Assembly (NCBI GenBank): GCA_965226965.1
Contig: OZ245715.1
Coordinates: 2,976,001 to 3,040,000, forward strand
Source of the DNA: Endoryza foliicola
GTDB lineage: Bacteria > Bacteroidota > Bacteroidia > Chitinophagales > Chitinophagaceae
Direction: 5' to 3'
Length of the DNA stretch: 64,000 bases
The stretch's first letter is position 1. Each line of letters begins with the position of its first letter. The position numbers and the translations under genes are program-made. This document shows positions 34,705 to 43,509 of the stretch, one piece after another. The notes below the pieces were generated by a model. It was not told the DNA's origin, did not search any database, and saw only the letters and a program-made list of their open reading frames with translations.

Positions 34705-35226
34705 CTACCAAGATGAGAAAATACGGTTAAACATTTCATCTACCAAGTTTTGAACAATGGTAGCACTCAGTTGGGCTTGGGCCTGGTCTAAACTCAATCT
34801 CGCTGAGAAATCGAAGTTACGGGAAACAGGCGCTTCAAAATTCATTTTTTCGTCTTGCCTGTTTTTGAAAGAAATATTTACAGTAACAATCAATCGGTTT
34901 GTGGCGGCTTGTTGTTGTGAAACACCCGCTGTACTAACATCATACCCGGTAATTACGCATTTGATATCATAATCGGCTTGATCAGCGCTTTGAATTTGAG
35001 TAAGGCGGGTTTGGTTGTTTACTTTCTGACGGAATTTATCCGTTAACTGTGGGCTTAATTGAGGATTAACAAAACGAGCTTTGTTTTCAATATAATGGAT
35101 GTAGCAAGTTTTGATTTTGGGATCAATACTTACATCTTTGAATTTATAAATCCCACAAGAACTAAATAGCATTGTTCCGAAAACAATGATCATCAGCTTC
35201 CACCTATTTTTAAGCATACTTTTCAT
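34705..35226 (-). CDS. lptE: LptE family LPS-assembly lipoprotein
   Basis: A 173-residue lipoprotein with lipobox LFSSC (Cys24). The mature start GIYKFKDVSIDPKIKTCYI and a single alpha/beta domain match Bacteroidota LptE, the plug of the LptD outer-membrane LPS exporter. It sits directly after the sigma-54 activator and ahead of the unknown gene and secG. Confidence 0.92.
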   Translation of the reverse strand: MKSMLKNRWKLMIIVFGTMLFSSCGIYKFKDVSIDPKIKTCYIHYIENKARFVNPQLSPQLTDKFRQKVNNQTRLTQIQSADQADYDIKCVITGYDVSTAGVSQQQAATNRLIVTVNISFKNRQDEKMNFEAPVSRNFDFSARLSLDQAQAQLSATIVQNLVDEMFNRIFSSW

Positions 35227-35229
35227 GCG

Positions 35230-36471
35230 TTACTCTTTGATGTCGTATTCTTTTAACTTCCTATAAAGTGTTCTCTCGCTTATACCTAGATCAGTAGCTG
35301 CATCCTTGCGTTTACCCTTATGCTTTTTCAAGGCTTTTAGAATCAGATCTTTCTCTACATCCATAATGTTTAACGATTCCTCAACTTCTTCATGATGATC
35401 GATGATATCGTCGTGATGAGGAATCACCACTTGAGCCGTATTCGGAGAAATGGGTTGCATGATGGAAGGTTGCAAAACCTCTTGGCTTTTGAACTCCTTC
35501 AATTCATTAAAAAACTGCGGATGCTGGGATGCAATGGAAGGGTTCTGCATCAGTTCGAAGAACATTTTTTTCAACTCTGTTACATCTTTTTTCATGTCGA
35601 AAAAAAGCTTGTAAAGAATCTCCCTCTCATTATTAAATTCGCCGCCGCTACCCATGTTCATTCCCGACAAAACCGGTAATCTATTTCCTTGTTTATCGGG
35701 TAAGAATTTTTGAAGTTCGCGAAGCGTAACCAGTTTATCTTGCGCCAAAACGGAAATTTGCTCTGCAATATTCTTCAATTCGCGAACATTACCGGGCCAA
35801 GGATAGTTAATTAACAGATTTTTCGCCTCTTCATCCAGTTGAATTGGAGCCGTTTTATATTTTTCAGCAAAGTCTACTGCAAATCTTCTAAACAAAAGGG
35901 GAATGTCTTCTTTTCGATCTCGTAATGATGGAACCCGAATTGGAACCGTACTCAAACGATAATAGAGGTCTTCTCGAAACTTCCCTTGTTGAGTTCTTTC
36001 TAACAAATCCCTATTGGTGGCGGCAATAACGCGAACGTCGGTTTTTTGCACTTTTGAAGAACCTACTCGAATGAATTCTCCTGTTTCTAATACTCTTAAC
36101 AATCGAGCTTGAGTTCCTAAAGGCAATTCTCCAATCTCGTCTAAGAATATGGTACCTCCGTTTACTGTTTCGAAGTATCCTTTTCTCGAGTCAACTGCAC
36201 CGGTAAAGGATCCTTTTTCATGCCCGAACAGTTCTGAGTCGATGGTTCCTTCCGGAATCGCGCCGCAGTTCACTGCAATAAAAGAGTTGTGCTTTCTGGC
36301 CGATAATGCATGAATGATTTGTGAGAATACTTCTTTACCAACACCACTTTCTCCGTTAATTAAAACCGTTAAATCGGTTCCGGAAACCTGGTGAGCCACC
36401 TGCAAAGCATAATTCAGTGCAGGTGAATTTCCTATAATTCCAAATCGATTCTTGATACTTTGAATTTCCAT
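35230..36471 (-). CDS. Sigma-54 dependent activator (AAA+, Fis-type HTH)
   Basis: A 413-residue activator without a receiver domain. Walker A GESGVGKE is at 40-47, the sigma-54 contact loop is GSFTGA (87-92, Ser in place of the usual Ala), and Walker B is TIFLDEIGELP. The C-terminus has a Fis-like HTH (DLGISERTLYRKLKEY). The lack of an N-terminal sensing domain means control must be indirect. The ATG at 36471 is chosen over an upstream TTG that would overlap miaB. Confidence 0.93.
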   Translation of the reverse strand: MEIQSIKNRFGIIGNSPALNYALQVAHQVSGTDLTVLINGESGVGKEVFSQIIHALSARKHNSFIAVNCGAIPEGTIDSELFGHEKGSFTGAVDSRKGYFETVNGGTIFLDEIGELPLGTQARLLRVLETGEFIRVGSSKVQKTDVRVIAATNRDLLERTQQGKFREDLYYRLSTVPIRVPSLRDRKEDIPLLFRRFAVDFAEKYKTAPIQLDEEAKNLLINYPWPGNVRELKNIAEQISVLAQDKLVTLRELQKFLPDKQGNRLPVLSGMNMGSGGEFNNEREILYKLFFDMKKDVTELKKMFFELMQNPSIASQHPQFFNELKEFKSQEVLQPSIMQPISPNTAQVVIPHHDDIIDHHEEVEESLNIMDVEKDLILKALKKHKGKRKDAATDLGISERTLYRKLKEYDIKE

Positions 36472-36493
36472 AGAAAAAATGCTAATGGTGCTA

Positions 36494-37915
36494 CTATTGC
36501 GAAACAAGTTTTCCAATAAGAGTTGCTTGAGTGCAATCGGTAACTGTTACAAAAGCGTAATCGCCTTTTTTCAAGTTTGTTTCATCTTTTGAGAAAACAA
36601 TCACTTTGTTTTGAGAGTTTCGTCCCATCCAATCTTTGTCACTTTTCTTACTGTTTCCTTCTATCAACACTTTGAATGTTTTTCCAAGATCTTGTTTATT
36701 GCTAGCGAAGCTCAATTTTCCTTGCTTGTCAACGATTTCCTGCAACCTGCGCTTTTTCACTTCATCAGGAATATCGTCTTTATATCTTCTTTGAGCAAGT
36801 GTGCCTGGGCGTTCGCTGTAAAAGAACATATAGCTCATATCGTATTTGCTATGATCCATGATACTCAAAGTATCTTGATGATCTTCCTCTGTTTCTGTAC
36901 AAAACCCGGCTATTATGTCTGAACTGATGCCACAATCGGGCATAATTTCCCTTATGCGATCTACTTTGGCCATGTACCACTCCCTTGTATACGTTCTGTT
37001 CATCAATTGAAGTATACGGGTTGAACCACTTTGAACAGGCAAGTGAATGTACTTGCAAATGTTTTCATACTTGGCCATTGTATGCAACACATCATCTGTG
37101 ATATCTTTAGGATGTGATGTTGAAAAGCGGATACGCAATTCGGGGGATATCAACGCCACTCGCTCCAATAATTGTGCAAAAGTCACTACTTCATTAGAGT
37201 CGCTCACATAATAATAGCTATCCACATTCTGCCCTAAAAGAGTCACTTCTTTAAAACCTCTTTCAAATAGATTCTGACATTCGGCAATAATTGATAAGGC
37301 GTCTCTGCTTCTTTCCCTTCCTCTGGTAAAAGGAACTACACAAAAGGCACACATATTATTGCAACCTCTCATGATACTTACAAAAGCGCTTACTCCGTTA
37401 CTATCGAGACGAACCGGCGAAATGTCTGCGTAAGTTTCGTCGCGGCTGAGCAGTACATTCACGGCCTTTTGTCCGGTTTCTGCTTCTTCAATTAAAGCGG
37501 GTAAGCTTCTGTAGGCATCAGGCCCCACCACCATGTCAACAAGCTTTTCTTCTTCTAAAAATTTCGACTTTAAGCGTTCAGCCATACACCCTAACACACC
37601 AATCAACAAACCGGGTTTTGATTGTTTCACTTGCTGAAAATCTCCCAATCTTCGGCGAACTGTTTGTTCGGCTTTTTCACGAATGGAACAGGTATTTAAG
37701 AGCACCAGATCTGCTTCTTCAACATTTCGCGTTGCTCCAAAACCATGCTGGTTTAAGATTGACGCCACAATTTCACTGTCGCTAAAATTCATCTGGCATC
37801 CATAGCTTTCTATGTAGAAGTGCTTTTTATAGTGGTTTGGATCCATAGCGAAAGGGGCGTACGCTTCCCCTTGCCTTGCTTCGTCGTGTTCTTTTAATTT
37901 CAACAATTCCTGCAT
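36494..37915 (-). CDS. miaB: tRNA-2-methylthio-N6-dimethylallyladenosine synthase MiaB
   Basis: A 473-residue radical-SAM methylthiotransferase that adds CH3S to i6A37 of tRNAs. The N-terminal auxiliary Fe-S Cys are in YIESYGCQMN, LLNTCSIREKA and VLGCMAERLK; the radical-SAM motif is RGCNNMCAFCVVPFTRGRE. A TRAM domain ends the protein. It heads the run miaB, sigma-54 activator, lptE, unknown, secG, mltG, BrkB. Confidence 0.96.
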   Translation of the reverse strand: MQELLKLKEHDEARQGEAYAPFAMDPNHYKKHFYIESYGCQMNFSDSEIVASILNQHGFGATRNVEEADLVLLNTCSIREKAEQTVRRRLGDFQQVKQSKPGLLIGVLGCMAERLKSKFLEEEKLVDMVVGPDAYRSLPALIEEAETGQKAVNVLLSRDETYADISPVRLDSNGVSAFVSIMRGCNNMCAFCVVPFTRGRERSRDALSIIAECQNLFERGFKEVTLLGQNVDSYYYVSDSNEVVTFAQLLERVALISPELRIRFSTSHPKDITDDVLHTMAKYENICKYIHLPVQSGSTRILQLMNRTYTREWYMAKVDRIREIMPDCGISSDIIAGFCTETEEDHQDTLSIMDHSKYDMSYMFFYSERPGTLAQRRYKDDIPDEVKKRRLQEIVDKQGKLSFASNKQDLGKTFKVLIEGNSKKSDKDWMGRNSQNKVIVFSKDETNLKKGDYAFVTVTDCTQATLIGKLVSQ

Positions 37916-37935
37916 CTCTTTATTTTTTCGAAAGA

Positions 37936-37943
37936 CAAAATTA
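37936..37943 (-). promoter_or_regulatory. Candidate -7 box (TAATTTTG) for miaB
   Basis: Exact TAnnTTTG match 20 nt before the miaB ATG; probable promoter of the miaB-lptE-secG operon. Confidence 0.5.
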
Positions 37944-38059
37944 GCAAAAATTGATCATTCTGGTGACAGGATGGCAGTTTTTTACAAATTCTTGGATTCC
38001 ATTCATGTATGAATAGGGCCATTGAACAAGCTCAGGAGAACAGGCATTTTCCTTTTGGG

Positions 38060-38067
38060 TATTTTTG
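38060..38067 (+). promoter_or_regulatory. -7 box (TATTTTTG) 4 nt before the outer-membrane receptor ATG
   Basis: An exact TAnnTTTG match followed by ATTC and then the ATG at 38072; predicts a leaderless mRNA. Confidence 0.55.
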
Positions 38068-38071
38068 ATTC

Positions 38072-40480
38072 ATGCGTTTTCTGACTGCTTTGGGTGCTTT
38101 TTTCCTAATTTTTCATAGTTCATTATCTGCTCAGGTGGTTTCAACAGGTACCATCATGGGGAGTATAGTGGATTCGAAGCAGCAAGCACTTGAGTCGGCC
38201 AGCATTCGATTGGTATTTCTTTCAGATTCAAGTATTCGCAGAGGAGGGGTGACCGATAAGCAAGGAGTATTTCATTTTTCAGATCTTCCATTTGGATATT
38301 ACCGCCTAACAGTTTCAGGTATTGGATACCAACCCTTTATAATGGACAGTATTTGGATCCGCTCTGAACGCACTGAAATCAATTTGCAAGACTTGGTCAT
38401 AAGGAACAGCTCCGACGCATTGCAGGAGGTTATTGTTTACGCAGAAAAGCCACTCATTCAAAGCAATGGAGGGAATATAACAATGAACGCCTCGGAGTCG
38501 CCCCTGGCTTCAGGTGGTTCGGCTACCGACCTTTTGAAGCAATTGCCCTTAGTAGCCATTGATCCCAATGGCGGTATCTCCGTTAAAGGCAAAGAACCTA
38601 AGATACTAATTGACGACAAGCCGGTTGATATGAATGCACAGCAGTTACAAGATTTCCTTGAATCGATGCCCGGCAGTATGATTGAACGTATTGAAGTAAT
38701 GACCAATCCTCCCCCACAATACGCTAATGAACCGGGTGGCGTAATTAATATTATTACCAAGAAAGGAAAAATGGGGAGATCAGGACGGTTATCCATTACA
38801 GGCGGATCAAGAGGAGAGCGAGCTGGCTCCGGTAGCTTTAGTTTGCGTAAGAAAGGGTTCAATTTTAACTTGAATAGCGGCTGGAACGATAACGACTACT
38901 CAGGGTATGGATACTCTAAAAGACAAAATATCTACTCCGATTCAGTTACGTATTTCAATACAAACAGTGCTTATTCAAATAATACCAAGCGTCCTTCCAT
39001 AAGAGCAGCGCTGGACGTGACTGTCAATACCCATCATTCCGTTAACATTGTTTTACAATACAACGAAAATCGTTACAACAATCAATCTAATATTGGATTT
39101 CTAGGGTTAACGCAATTGAAACAAGTGTCGAGTTGGAGTGAACGAAAGTTGCACAGCTGGGGTAATAACAGAACTCCGATTGCTAATTTAACATACACGT
39201 TTAAAGGAGCTGTTCCTACAACAAGCTTTCGAATTTGGACCGGCTATCAATATTCCGACAACCGTGATCATAAAAATTGGTTTCAAGAATTTTTGAATAC
39301 TGACGGTACGAAGTCAGGACTTGATTCTACACAGTTTCAACAAACTATTTCATTCAATACGAACTGGTATTTTAATACATTGTATGATAAGATGTTGGTA
39401 AAGGATAAAACCTTTATGGCTATTGGAGCTCAATACCTGTTTGCTTATAATGATGTTGATCAACTATCGTCTACCTTAAAAAAACCGGATAGTGTTTTTG
39501 TGAAAAATGATTTGTTGAGTACAACATTCAATTTCAGCCAAGCTATAAAGCAATTTCGTTTTTCACTTCGGCAGTTGTACGCGAAAACAGGAACGATAAC
39601 TGCCGGGATAAACGTAGAAGAAACGACTATCGACTTCAATGTTGTGTCGCAGCAAAAGAAAAGTAGCAATACCTATTGGACTCCCTTACCATTTATTACT
39701 GTTCAATACAACTGGAAAGAAAAGTGGAATGCAGCGTTTACCTATCGAAGGGTTATTTCAAGACCCGGAATCGGTCAGCTGAATCCGGCTATTGATTATA
39801 CAGACCCCTACAACCTTAGGTTTGGAAATACCTCTTTGAAGCCAACTACATCTCACAATTTTGATGCTTCGTTTGGAATTGGAACACCTGTTTTTTATGC
39901 CAATATTGGAATGGGATATCATTTAGTGCAAGATGTATTCACACAAATAAGAACTTTGCAGCCCGATGGCAAAACATTTGTAAGTTGGCAGAATATCGAT
40001 GATCGGAATGAATGGGTTATCAGTACATGGAACGGCTATAATTTTTCCAAAAAATGGCGCGCTAATTGGAGTGCCAGTTATACCTATAATTTATACAGTG
40101 CGGCAGATAAACTGCTGCTGAAGTATAGAGATGGTGGAAGTTTCAATACCAATACCAATGTAAACTTTACAGCCTCAGAAAAGTTCAATTCCTATCTGAA
40201 TTTTACGGTGAATCGATTCGCCAATCCCCAGGGCTATGTTCGATGGAATTCCAGTATGAGTGTGGGTGCTCAGTATAAATTTCTAAAGAAAAAGTTGATT
40301 GTTAGTGTGAATGTGATAGACCCGGTTCAACAACAAATTAATCGTACAAGCACAGCGGGAATCAATTTCTTGCATGAATCATATGGCTACAACAGAACGG
40401 GAAATTACCGTTTGTCGCTCACATACAATTTTACTCAGTCTAATAAAAAAATTAACAAGTACTTGCCATCTAAGAAATAA
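38072..40480 (+). CDS. TonB-dependent-receptor-like outer-membrane beta-barrel protein
   Basis: An 802-residue outer-membrane protein. After the signal peptide (FLIFHSSLSAQ) there is a carboxypeptidase-regulatory-like domain (TIMGSIVDSKQQALESASI), then a plug domain with SATDLLKQLPLVAIDPNGG, ILIDDKPVD and YANEPGGVINIITKKGK, and a C-terminal barrel of the OMP_b-brl_3 type. No SusD partner is next to it, so substrate import is unproven. It is a single-gene unit, convergent with the gene at 40486. Confidence 0.93.
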   Translation: MRFLTALGAFFLIFHSSLSAQVVSTGTIMGSIVDSKQQALESASIRLVFLSDSSIRRGGVTDKQGVFHFSDLPFGYYRLTVSGIGYQPFIMDSIWIRSERTEINLQDLVIRNSSDALQEVIVYAEKPLIQSNGGNITMNASESPLASGGSATDLLKQLPLVAIDPNGGISVKGKEPKILIDDKPVDMNAQQLQDFLESMPGSMIERIEVMTNPPPQYANEPGGVINIITKKGKMGRSGRLSITGGSRGERAGSGSFSLRKKGFNFNLNSGWNDNDYSGYGYSKRQNIYSDSVTYFNTNSAYSNNTKRPSIRAALDVTVNTHHSVNIVLQYNENRYNNQSNIGFLGLTQLKQVSSWSERKLHSWGNNRTPIANLTYTFKGAVPTTSFRIWTGYQYSDNRDHKNWFQEFLNTDGTKSGLDSTQFQQTISFNTNWYFNTLYDKMLVKDKTFMAIGAQYLFAYNDVDQLSSTLKKPDSVFVKNDLLSTTFNFSQAIKQFRFSLRQLYAKTGTITAGINVEETTIDFNVVSQQKKSSNTYWTPLPFITVQYNWKEKWNAAFTYRRVISRPGIGQLNPAIDYTDPYNLRFGNTSLKPTTSHNFDASFGIGTPVFYANIGMGYHLVQDVFTQIRTLQPDGKTFVSWQNIDDRNEWVISTWNGYNFSKKWRANWSASYTYNLYSAADKLLLKYRDGGSFNTNTNVNFTASEKFNSYLNFTVNRFANPQGYVRWNSSMSVGAQYKFLKKKLIVSVNVIDPVQQQINRTSTAGINFLHESYGYNRTGNYRLSLTYNFTQSNKKINKYLPSKK

Positions 40481-40485
40481 CCGTT

Positions 40486-40995
40486 TTATTGTTTCTTCAG
40501 AAAGCGAGTACCAAGCCAAGATTGACTTATAGGAACAATCCAAGAGTCAATTAATGCTTGTTTCGTAAGCACCAGGTTATTGAAGTAAAGGGTGTCCGAA
40601 TTTAATTTTCCAAGCTCTAAAGCAGGGCCAACTTGCGATAAAGGAAGTACCTGTACGCGGTCGTTTATCAGAAATGCCAGCATTTGCCGATCGAACATGG
40701 TTACATTGAATTGCTTTTCTATGTCTTTGATAAATCGTACCGAACTATCAGTGCTACATCCGCTTACTGCTGCTTGTGTTTCGTCGGCTATAAGTACAAT
40801 AAATTGCCCAAACAATAGATTGCCATAGGCCTTAACTTGGGCACCATGAGTTTTCCAAGACGCTACAAACTGATTGATTTGATCCTCAATGGCGAGGGCT
40901 TCTTGAAGCGTGAAAAGTCGACTTGATTGGTAGATCCAAACGCGGCTCTCCGGGTGAAATTCGGCCGGAATGAGCTCCTGATACTTCAATTTCAT
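40486..40995 (-). CDS. Conserved Bacteroidota protein (often mislabelled ABC transporter ATPase)
   Basis: A 169-residue soluble protein. The sequence ESRVWIYQSSRLFTLQEAL, then SGCSTDSSVRFIKDIEKQF, matches a small conserved family that databases commonly label ABC transporter ATPase. No Walker A, Walker B or ABC signature is present here, so the label should not be used. The strongly conserved SGCSxDSSV patch suggests an active or binding site. It has its own leaderless-type promoter. Confidence 0.82.
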   Translation of the reverse strand: MKLKYQELIPAEFHPESRVWIYQSSRLFTLQEALAIEDQINQFVASWKTHGAQVKAYGNLLFGQFIVLIADETQAAVSGCSTDSSVRFIKDIEKQFNVTMFDRQMLAFLINDRVQVLPLSQVGPALELGKLNSDTLYFNNLVLTKQALIDSWIVPISQSWLGTRFLKKQ

Positions 40996-40999
40996 AGTG

Positions 41000-41007
41000 C
41001 AAAAATA
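41000..41007 (-). promoter_or_regulatory. -7 box (TATTTTTG) 4 nt before the ATG of the 40486-40995 gene
   Basis: Exact TAnnTTTG match on the minus strand; CACT separates it from the ATG at 40995. Confidence 0.55.
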
Positions 41008-41061
41008 ATGCTTTCAAATAAATACCGTCTTGCGGGTATAGGTTTCGCTGCGAGTATCGGC

Positions 41062-41069
41062 TAAATTGG
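41062..41069 (+). promoter_or_regulatory. Degenerate -7 box (TAAATTGG) 4 nt before the 41074 ATG
   Basis: One mismatch from TAnnTTTG; GCGT separates it from the ATG. Weak by itself, but it shows the same spacing as the five exact cases. Confidence 0.35.
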
Positions 41070-41073
41070 GCGT

Positions 41074-41868
41074 ATGTCAGTGTTTTCGGGCTTACTTTAT
41101 AAGAAACTGAGACTTTTTCTGCTATTGGTGATAAGTAGTTTCACGGTAGCAATGGGAATCTATTATTCATTTTGGGCGAAAGATCAAGAAGTGCTCGGAA
41201 TCTTGTTTTTTACCTTTGGGCTTATGGGTTTCTTGATTTCAATTATTGGGTTCTACATCAATTTTAGGGAATCAATTTCAGCGCGAAAGGAACTTCAGCT
41301 AAAAGCAAAAAGCAATATATCGCTAGAATACACGGTAGGCCCCTCCGGAATGTTGACCGGGTTGCCGATTCTACATGAATGGAAAGTGGATGCCGCTGAT
41401 TGGCTTTGGTTCTGGATTTCTCAATACAAACTGCAATTAGGGTTTTTCATACTTGCTTTTGTGGTAACCGGAACGGGATTATTAGTAGGAATTGTGGTGG
41501 AGAATTCACTTCTGATTTCTATTTCCCTGGGCTTTATCGGGGTACTATGTATGCTATGTTTGGTTTGGATGATCACTCGAATTTATCCGTTTCCATTCAA
41601 ATCAGTTCAAATCACCATCACCACTCGCTCAGTGGGTTATAACAGGAACTATTTTGAATTTGTAAATCAGCGCTTGTGGCTCTCACATGTTCTGCTTGAA
41701 AAAGGCAGTGGCGTTTCGCAAATAACCTTGCAGAGTTACTGGAACAGCCGTAATTCCAAGGAGTCTTCCGCGTTGAAACTACCTGTGCCCTTGGGTAAAT
41801 TGAGCGAAGCGGTAAAGTTATGTGAGGAATTAAAGGAACTCTACTTTAGTCGAGCGACTGAGCAATAA
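41074..41868 (+). CDS. Four-span membrane protein of unknown function
   Basis: A 264-residue protein with two pairs of membrane helices (about residues 12-60 and 115-170) and a soluble C-terminal section of about 90 residues. No family was recognised. The segment LILHEWKVDAADWLWF-like stretch before the third helix (residues about 92-108) is aromatic-rich. The 3' end overlaps the convergent Fe-S protein gene by 23 bases. Confidence 0.72.
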   Translation: MSVFSGLLYKKLRLFLLLVISSFTVAMGIYYSFWAKDQEVLGILFFTFGLMGFLISIIGFYINFRESISARKELQLKAKSNISLEYTVGPSGMLTGLPILHEWKVDAADWLWFWISQYKLQLGFFILAFVVTGTGLLVGIVVENSLLISISLGFIGVLCMLCLVWMITRIYPFPFKSVQITITTRSVGYNRNYFEFVNQRLWLSHVLLEKGSGVSQITLQSYWNSRNSKESSALKLPVPLGKLSEAVKLCEELKELYFSRATEQ

Positions 41869-42631
41869 GTTCTGCAATGTCTAAAACTTCCACTCCTTCT
41901 TTTTCTTTTGTTTTTACTCCGTCTGTCATCATTGTATTACAAAAAGGACAAGCTGATGCAATAATCGAAGCATTCGTTGCGATTGCTTCGTCGGTTCGTT
42001 CCCAGTTTACTCTTGTTGTTCCTTTTTCTTCTTCTTTAAACATTTGTGCACCGCCCGCACCACAGCACAAACCATTGGTTCTGCAACGTTTCATTTCTAC
42101 CAATTCAGCATCTAATTGCTCGAGTACATGACGAGGAGCTTCATAAATATTGTTCGCTCTGCCCAAGTAACAACTGTCGTGGAAGGTAATTTTTTTCCCT
42201 TTGAATGAACCACCATCTTTGATTCTCACTTTTCCTGTATCAATCAACTCCTGCATCAAAACAGTATGGTGAATCACTTCATAATCGCCTCCCAACTCTT
42301 TATACTCGTTTTTCAAGGTATTAAAGCAGTGGGGACATGTGGTTACAATTTTTTTGATGCCATAGGTGTTTAGTAGCTGAATATTTTGATAGGCCATCAT
42401 TTGGAACATGAACTCATTTCCTGCGCGACGAACAGGATCGCCCGTGCACATTTCTTCCTTACCTAGAATAGCAAAACTAATTCCGGCTTTTTCAAGTATG
42501 GTGGCAAAAGCTTTTGTAATCTTTTGAGCACGCTGATCAAAACTACCAGCACATCCAACCCAAAACAAGATTTCAGGTTGTTCTCCTTTTGCCATAAAGT
42601 CGGCCATCGTTTGTATTGCCATATGGTACAT
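41846..42631 (-). CDS. (Fe-S)-binding protein with CCG domains, HdrB/LutA-like
   Basis: A 261-residue soluble redox subunit with two cysteine-rich CCG-type modules. The first has WVGCAGSFDQRAQK, MCTGDPVRR and TTCPHCFNT; the second FHDSCYLGRANN, GLCCGAGGAQMF and ACPFCNTMM. These coordinate a noncubane or 4Fe-4S cluster in HdrB, GlpC and LutA. The probable partner is the membrane Fe-S protein at 49908, on the same strand but 7.3 kb away. An internal ATG three codons in is an alternative start. Confidence 0.92.
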   Translation of the reverse strand: MYHMAIQTMADFMAKGEQPEILFWVGCAGSFDQRAQKITKAFATILEKAGISFAILGKEEMCTGDPVRRAGNEFMFQMMAYQNIQLLNTYGIKKIVTTCPHCFNTLKNEYKELGGDYEVIHHTVLMQELIDTGKVRIKDGGSFKGKKITFHDSCYLGRANNIYEAPRHVLEQLDAELVEMKRCRTNGLCCGAGGAQMFKEEEKGTTRVNWERTDEAIATNASIIASACPFCNTMMTDGVKTKEKEGVEVLDIAELIAQSLD

Positions 42632-42757
42632 TTTTGAAGTTAGTACTACAAATATAACGGGTGTTAGTTTAAGAGCAAGAAGATTCAGAAATTAGTATTA
42701 ACAATTCAGAAAATCGACACTCTTACAAATTTCCTAGATTTACATAAAGTTGCTAAT

Positions 42758-43459
42758 ATGTCGGTTGAAGAGAAACTACTGCTAATCAGAAACTATGACC
42801 TCTGGGCTCATATCAGCGATGACGAGTACGAAGAGTTGAATATTATTCACAACTTTATTGAAGCAGAAAAGGGCGAATATCTCTATTTCGAAGCTCATCT
42901 CCACAATCGGATTTACTTTCTAAAAGAAGGATATATAAAAATTGGCCACATTGATACATCGGGTAAAGAAGTGGTAAAAGAGATTCTTCAGAAGGGTGAA
43001 TTATTTGGTCAAATTACATTGGAACGGAACAATATGATGGGAGAATTTGCCCTGGCTCACAAATCGAATGTCAGTCTTTGCTCCTTTACTGTAGAAGACT
43101 TTAGAACACTTTTAAAAAAGAAGCCTGAGTTAGCGTTTAAATACACTCAACAAGTAGGAACCAAGCTGAAACGAGTAGAAAGCCGATTGTTGAATCTTTT
43201 GAGTAAAGATATCCGTTCTAGACTCATCAATTTTTTTGCGAACTTGGTGCTGGCACTAGTGAAGTCTCCGTTACCAACTGAAATTCGGATACCCAATTTC
43301 TTCACTCATGAAGACATCGCGCAACTGGTAGGCTCTACTCGCCAAACCGTTACAACCATGTTAACTCAGCTATCGCAAGAAGAAATACTGCATTTTAGCC
43401 GCAAGGAGATTTGGGTGCCTAATGTTAAAAAACTTCAAAATCTGGTGACTGTCGGATAG
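42758..43459 (+). CDS. Crp/Fnr family transcriptional regulator
   Basis: A 233-residue regulator with an N-terminal cyclic-nucleotide-binding fold (IKEGYIKIG-type beta roll; GELFGQITLER) and a C-terminal winged HTH with FTHEDIAQLVGSTRQTVTTM. No N-terminal Cys cluster for an Fe-S sensor is seen, so it is not an oxygen-sensing Fnr. It heads the plus-strand block and probably controls the genes after it. A TAAAGTTG box (one mismatch) lies 5 nt before the ATG. Confidence 0.92.
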   Translation: MSVEEKLLLIRNYDLWAHISDDEYEELNIIHNFIEAEKGEYLYFEAHLHNRIYFLKEGYIKIGHIDTSGKEVVKEILQKGELFGQITLERNNMMGEFALAHKSNVSLCSFTVEDFRTLLKKKPELAFKYTQQVGTKLKRVESRLLNLLSKDIRSRLINFFANLVLALVKSPLPTEIRIPNFFTHEDIAQLVGSTRQTVTTMLTQLSQEEILHFSRKEIWVPNVKKLQNLVTVG

Positions 43460-43509
43460 CCGACAATAAGTGAATGCAGCAGAAAGTAGTTTTATTGGAA
43501 ATTGATTAA

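Noticed and set aside
40486..40995. ABC transporter ATPase annotation
   Set aside because: No Walker A, Walker B or ABC signature in the translated protein.
42632..42757. Fnr/Crp palindrome (TTGAT-N4-ATCAA-like) upstream of the Crp-family gene
   Set aside because: No matching inverted repeat was found in the 126-bp gap.
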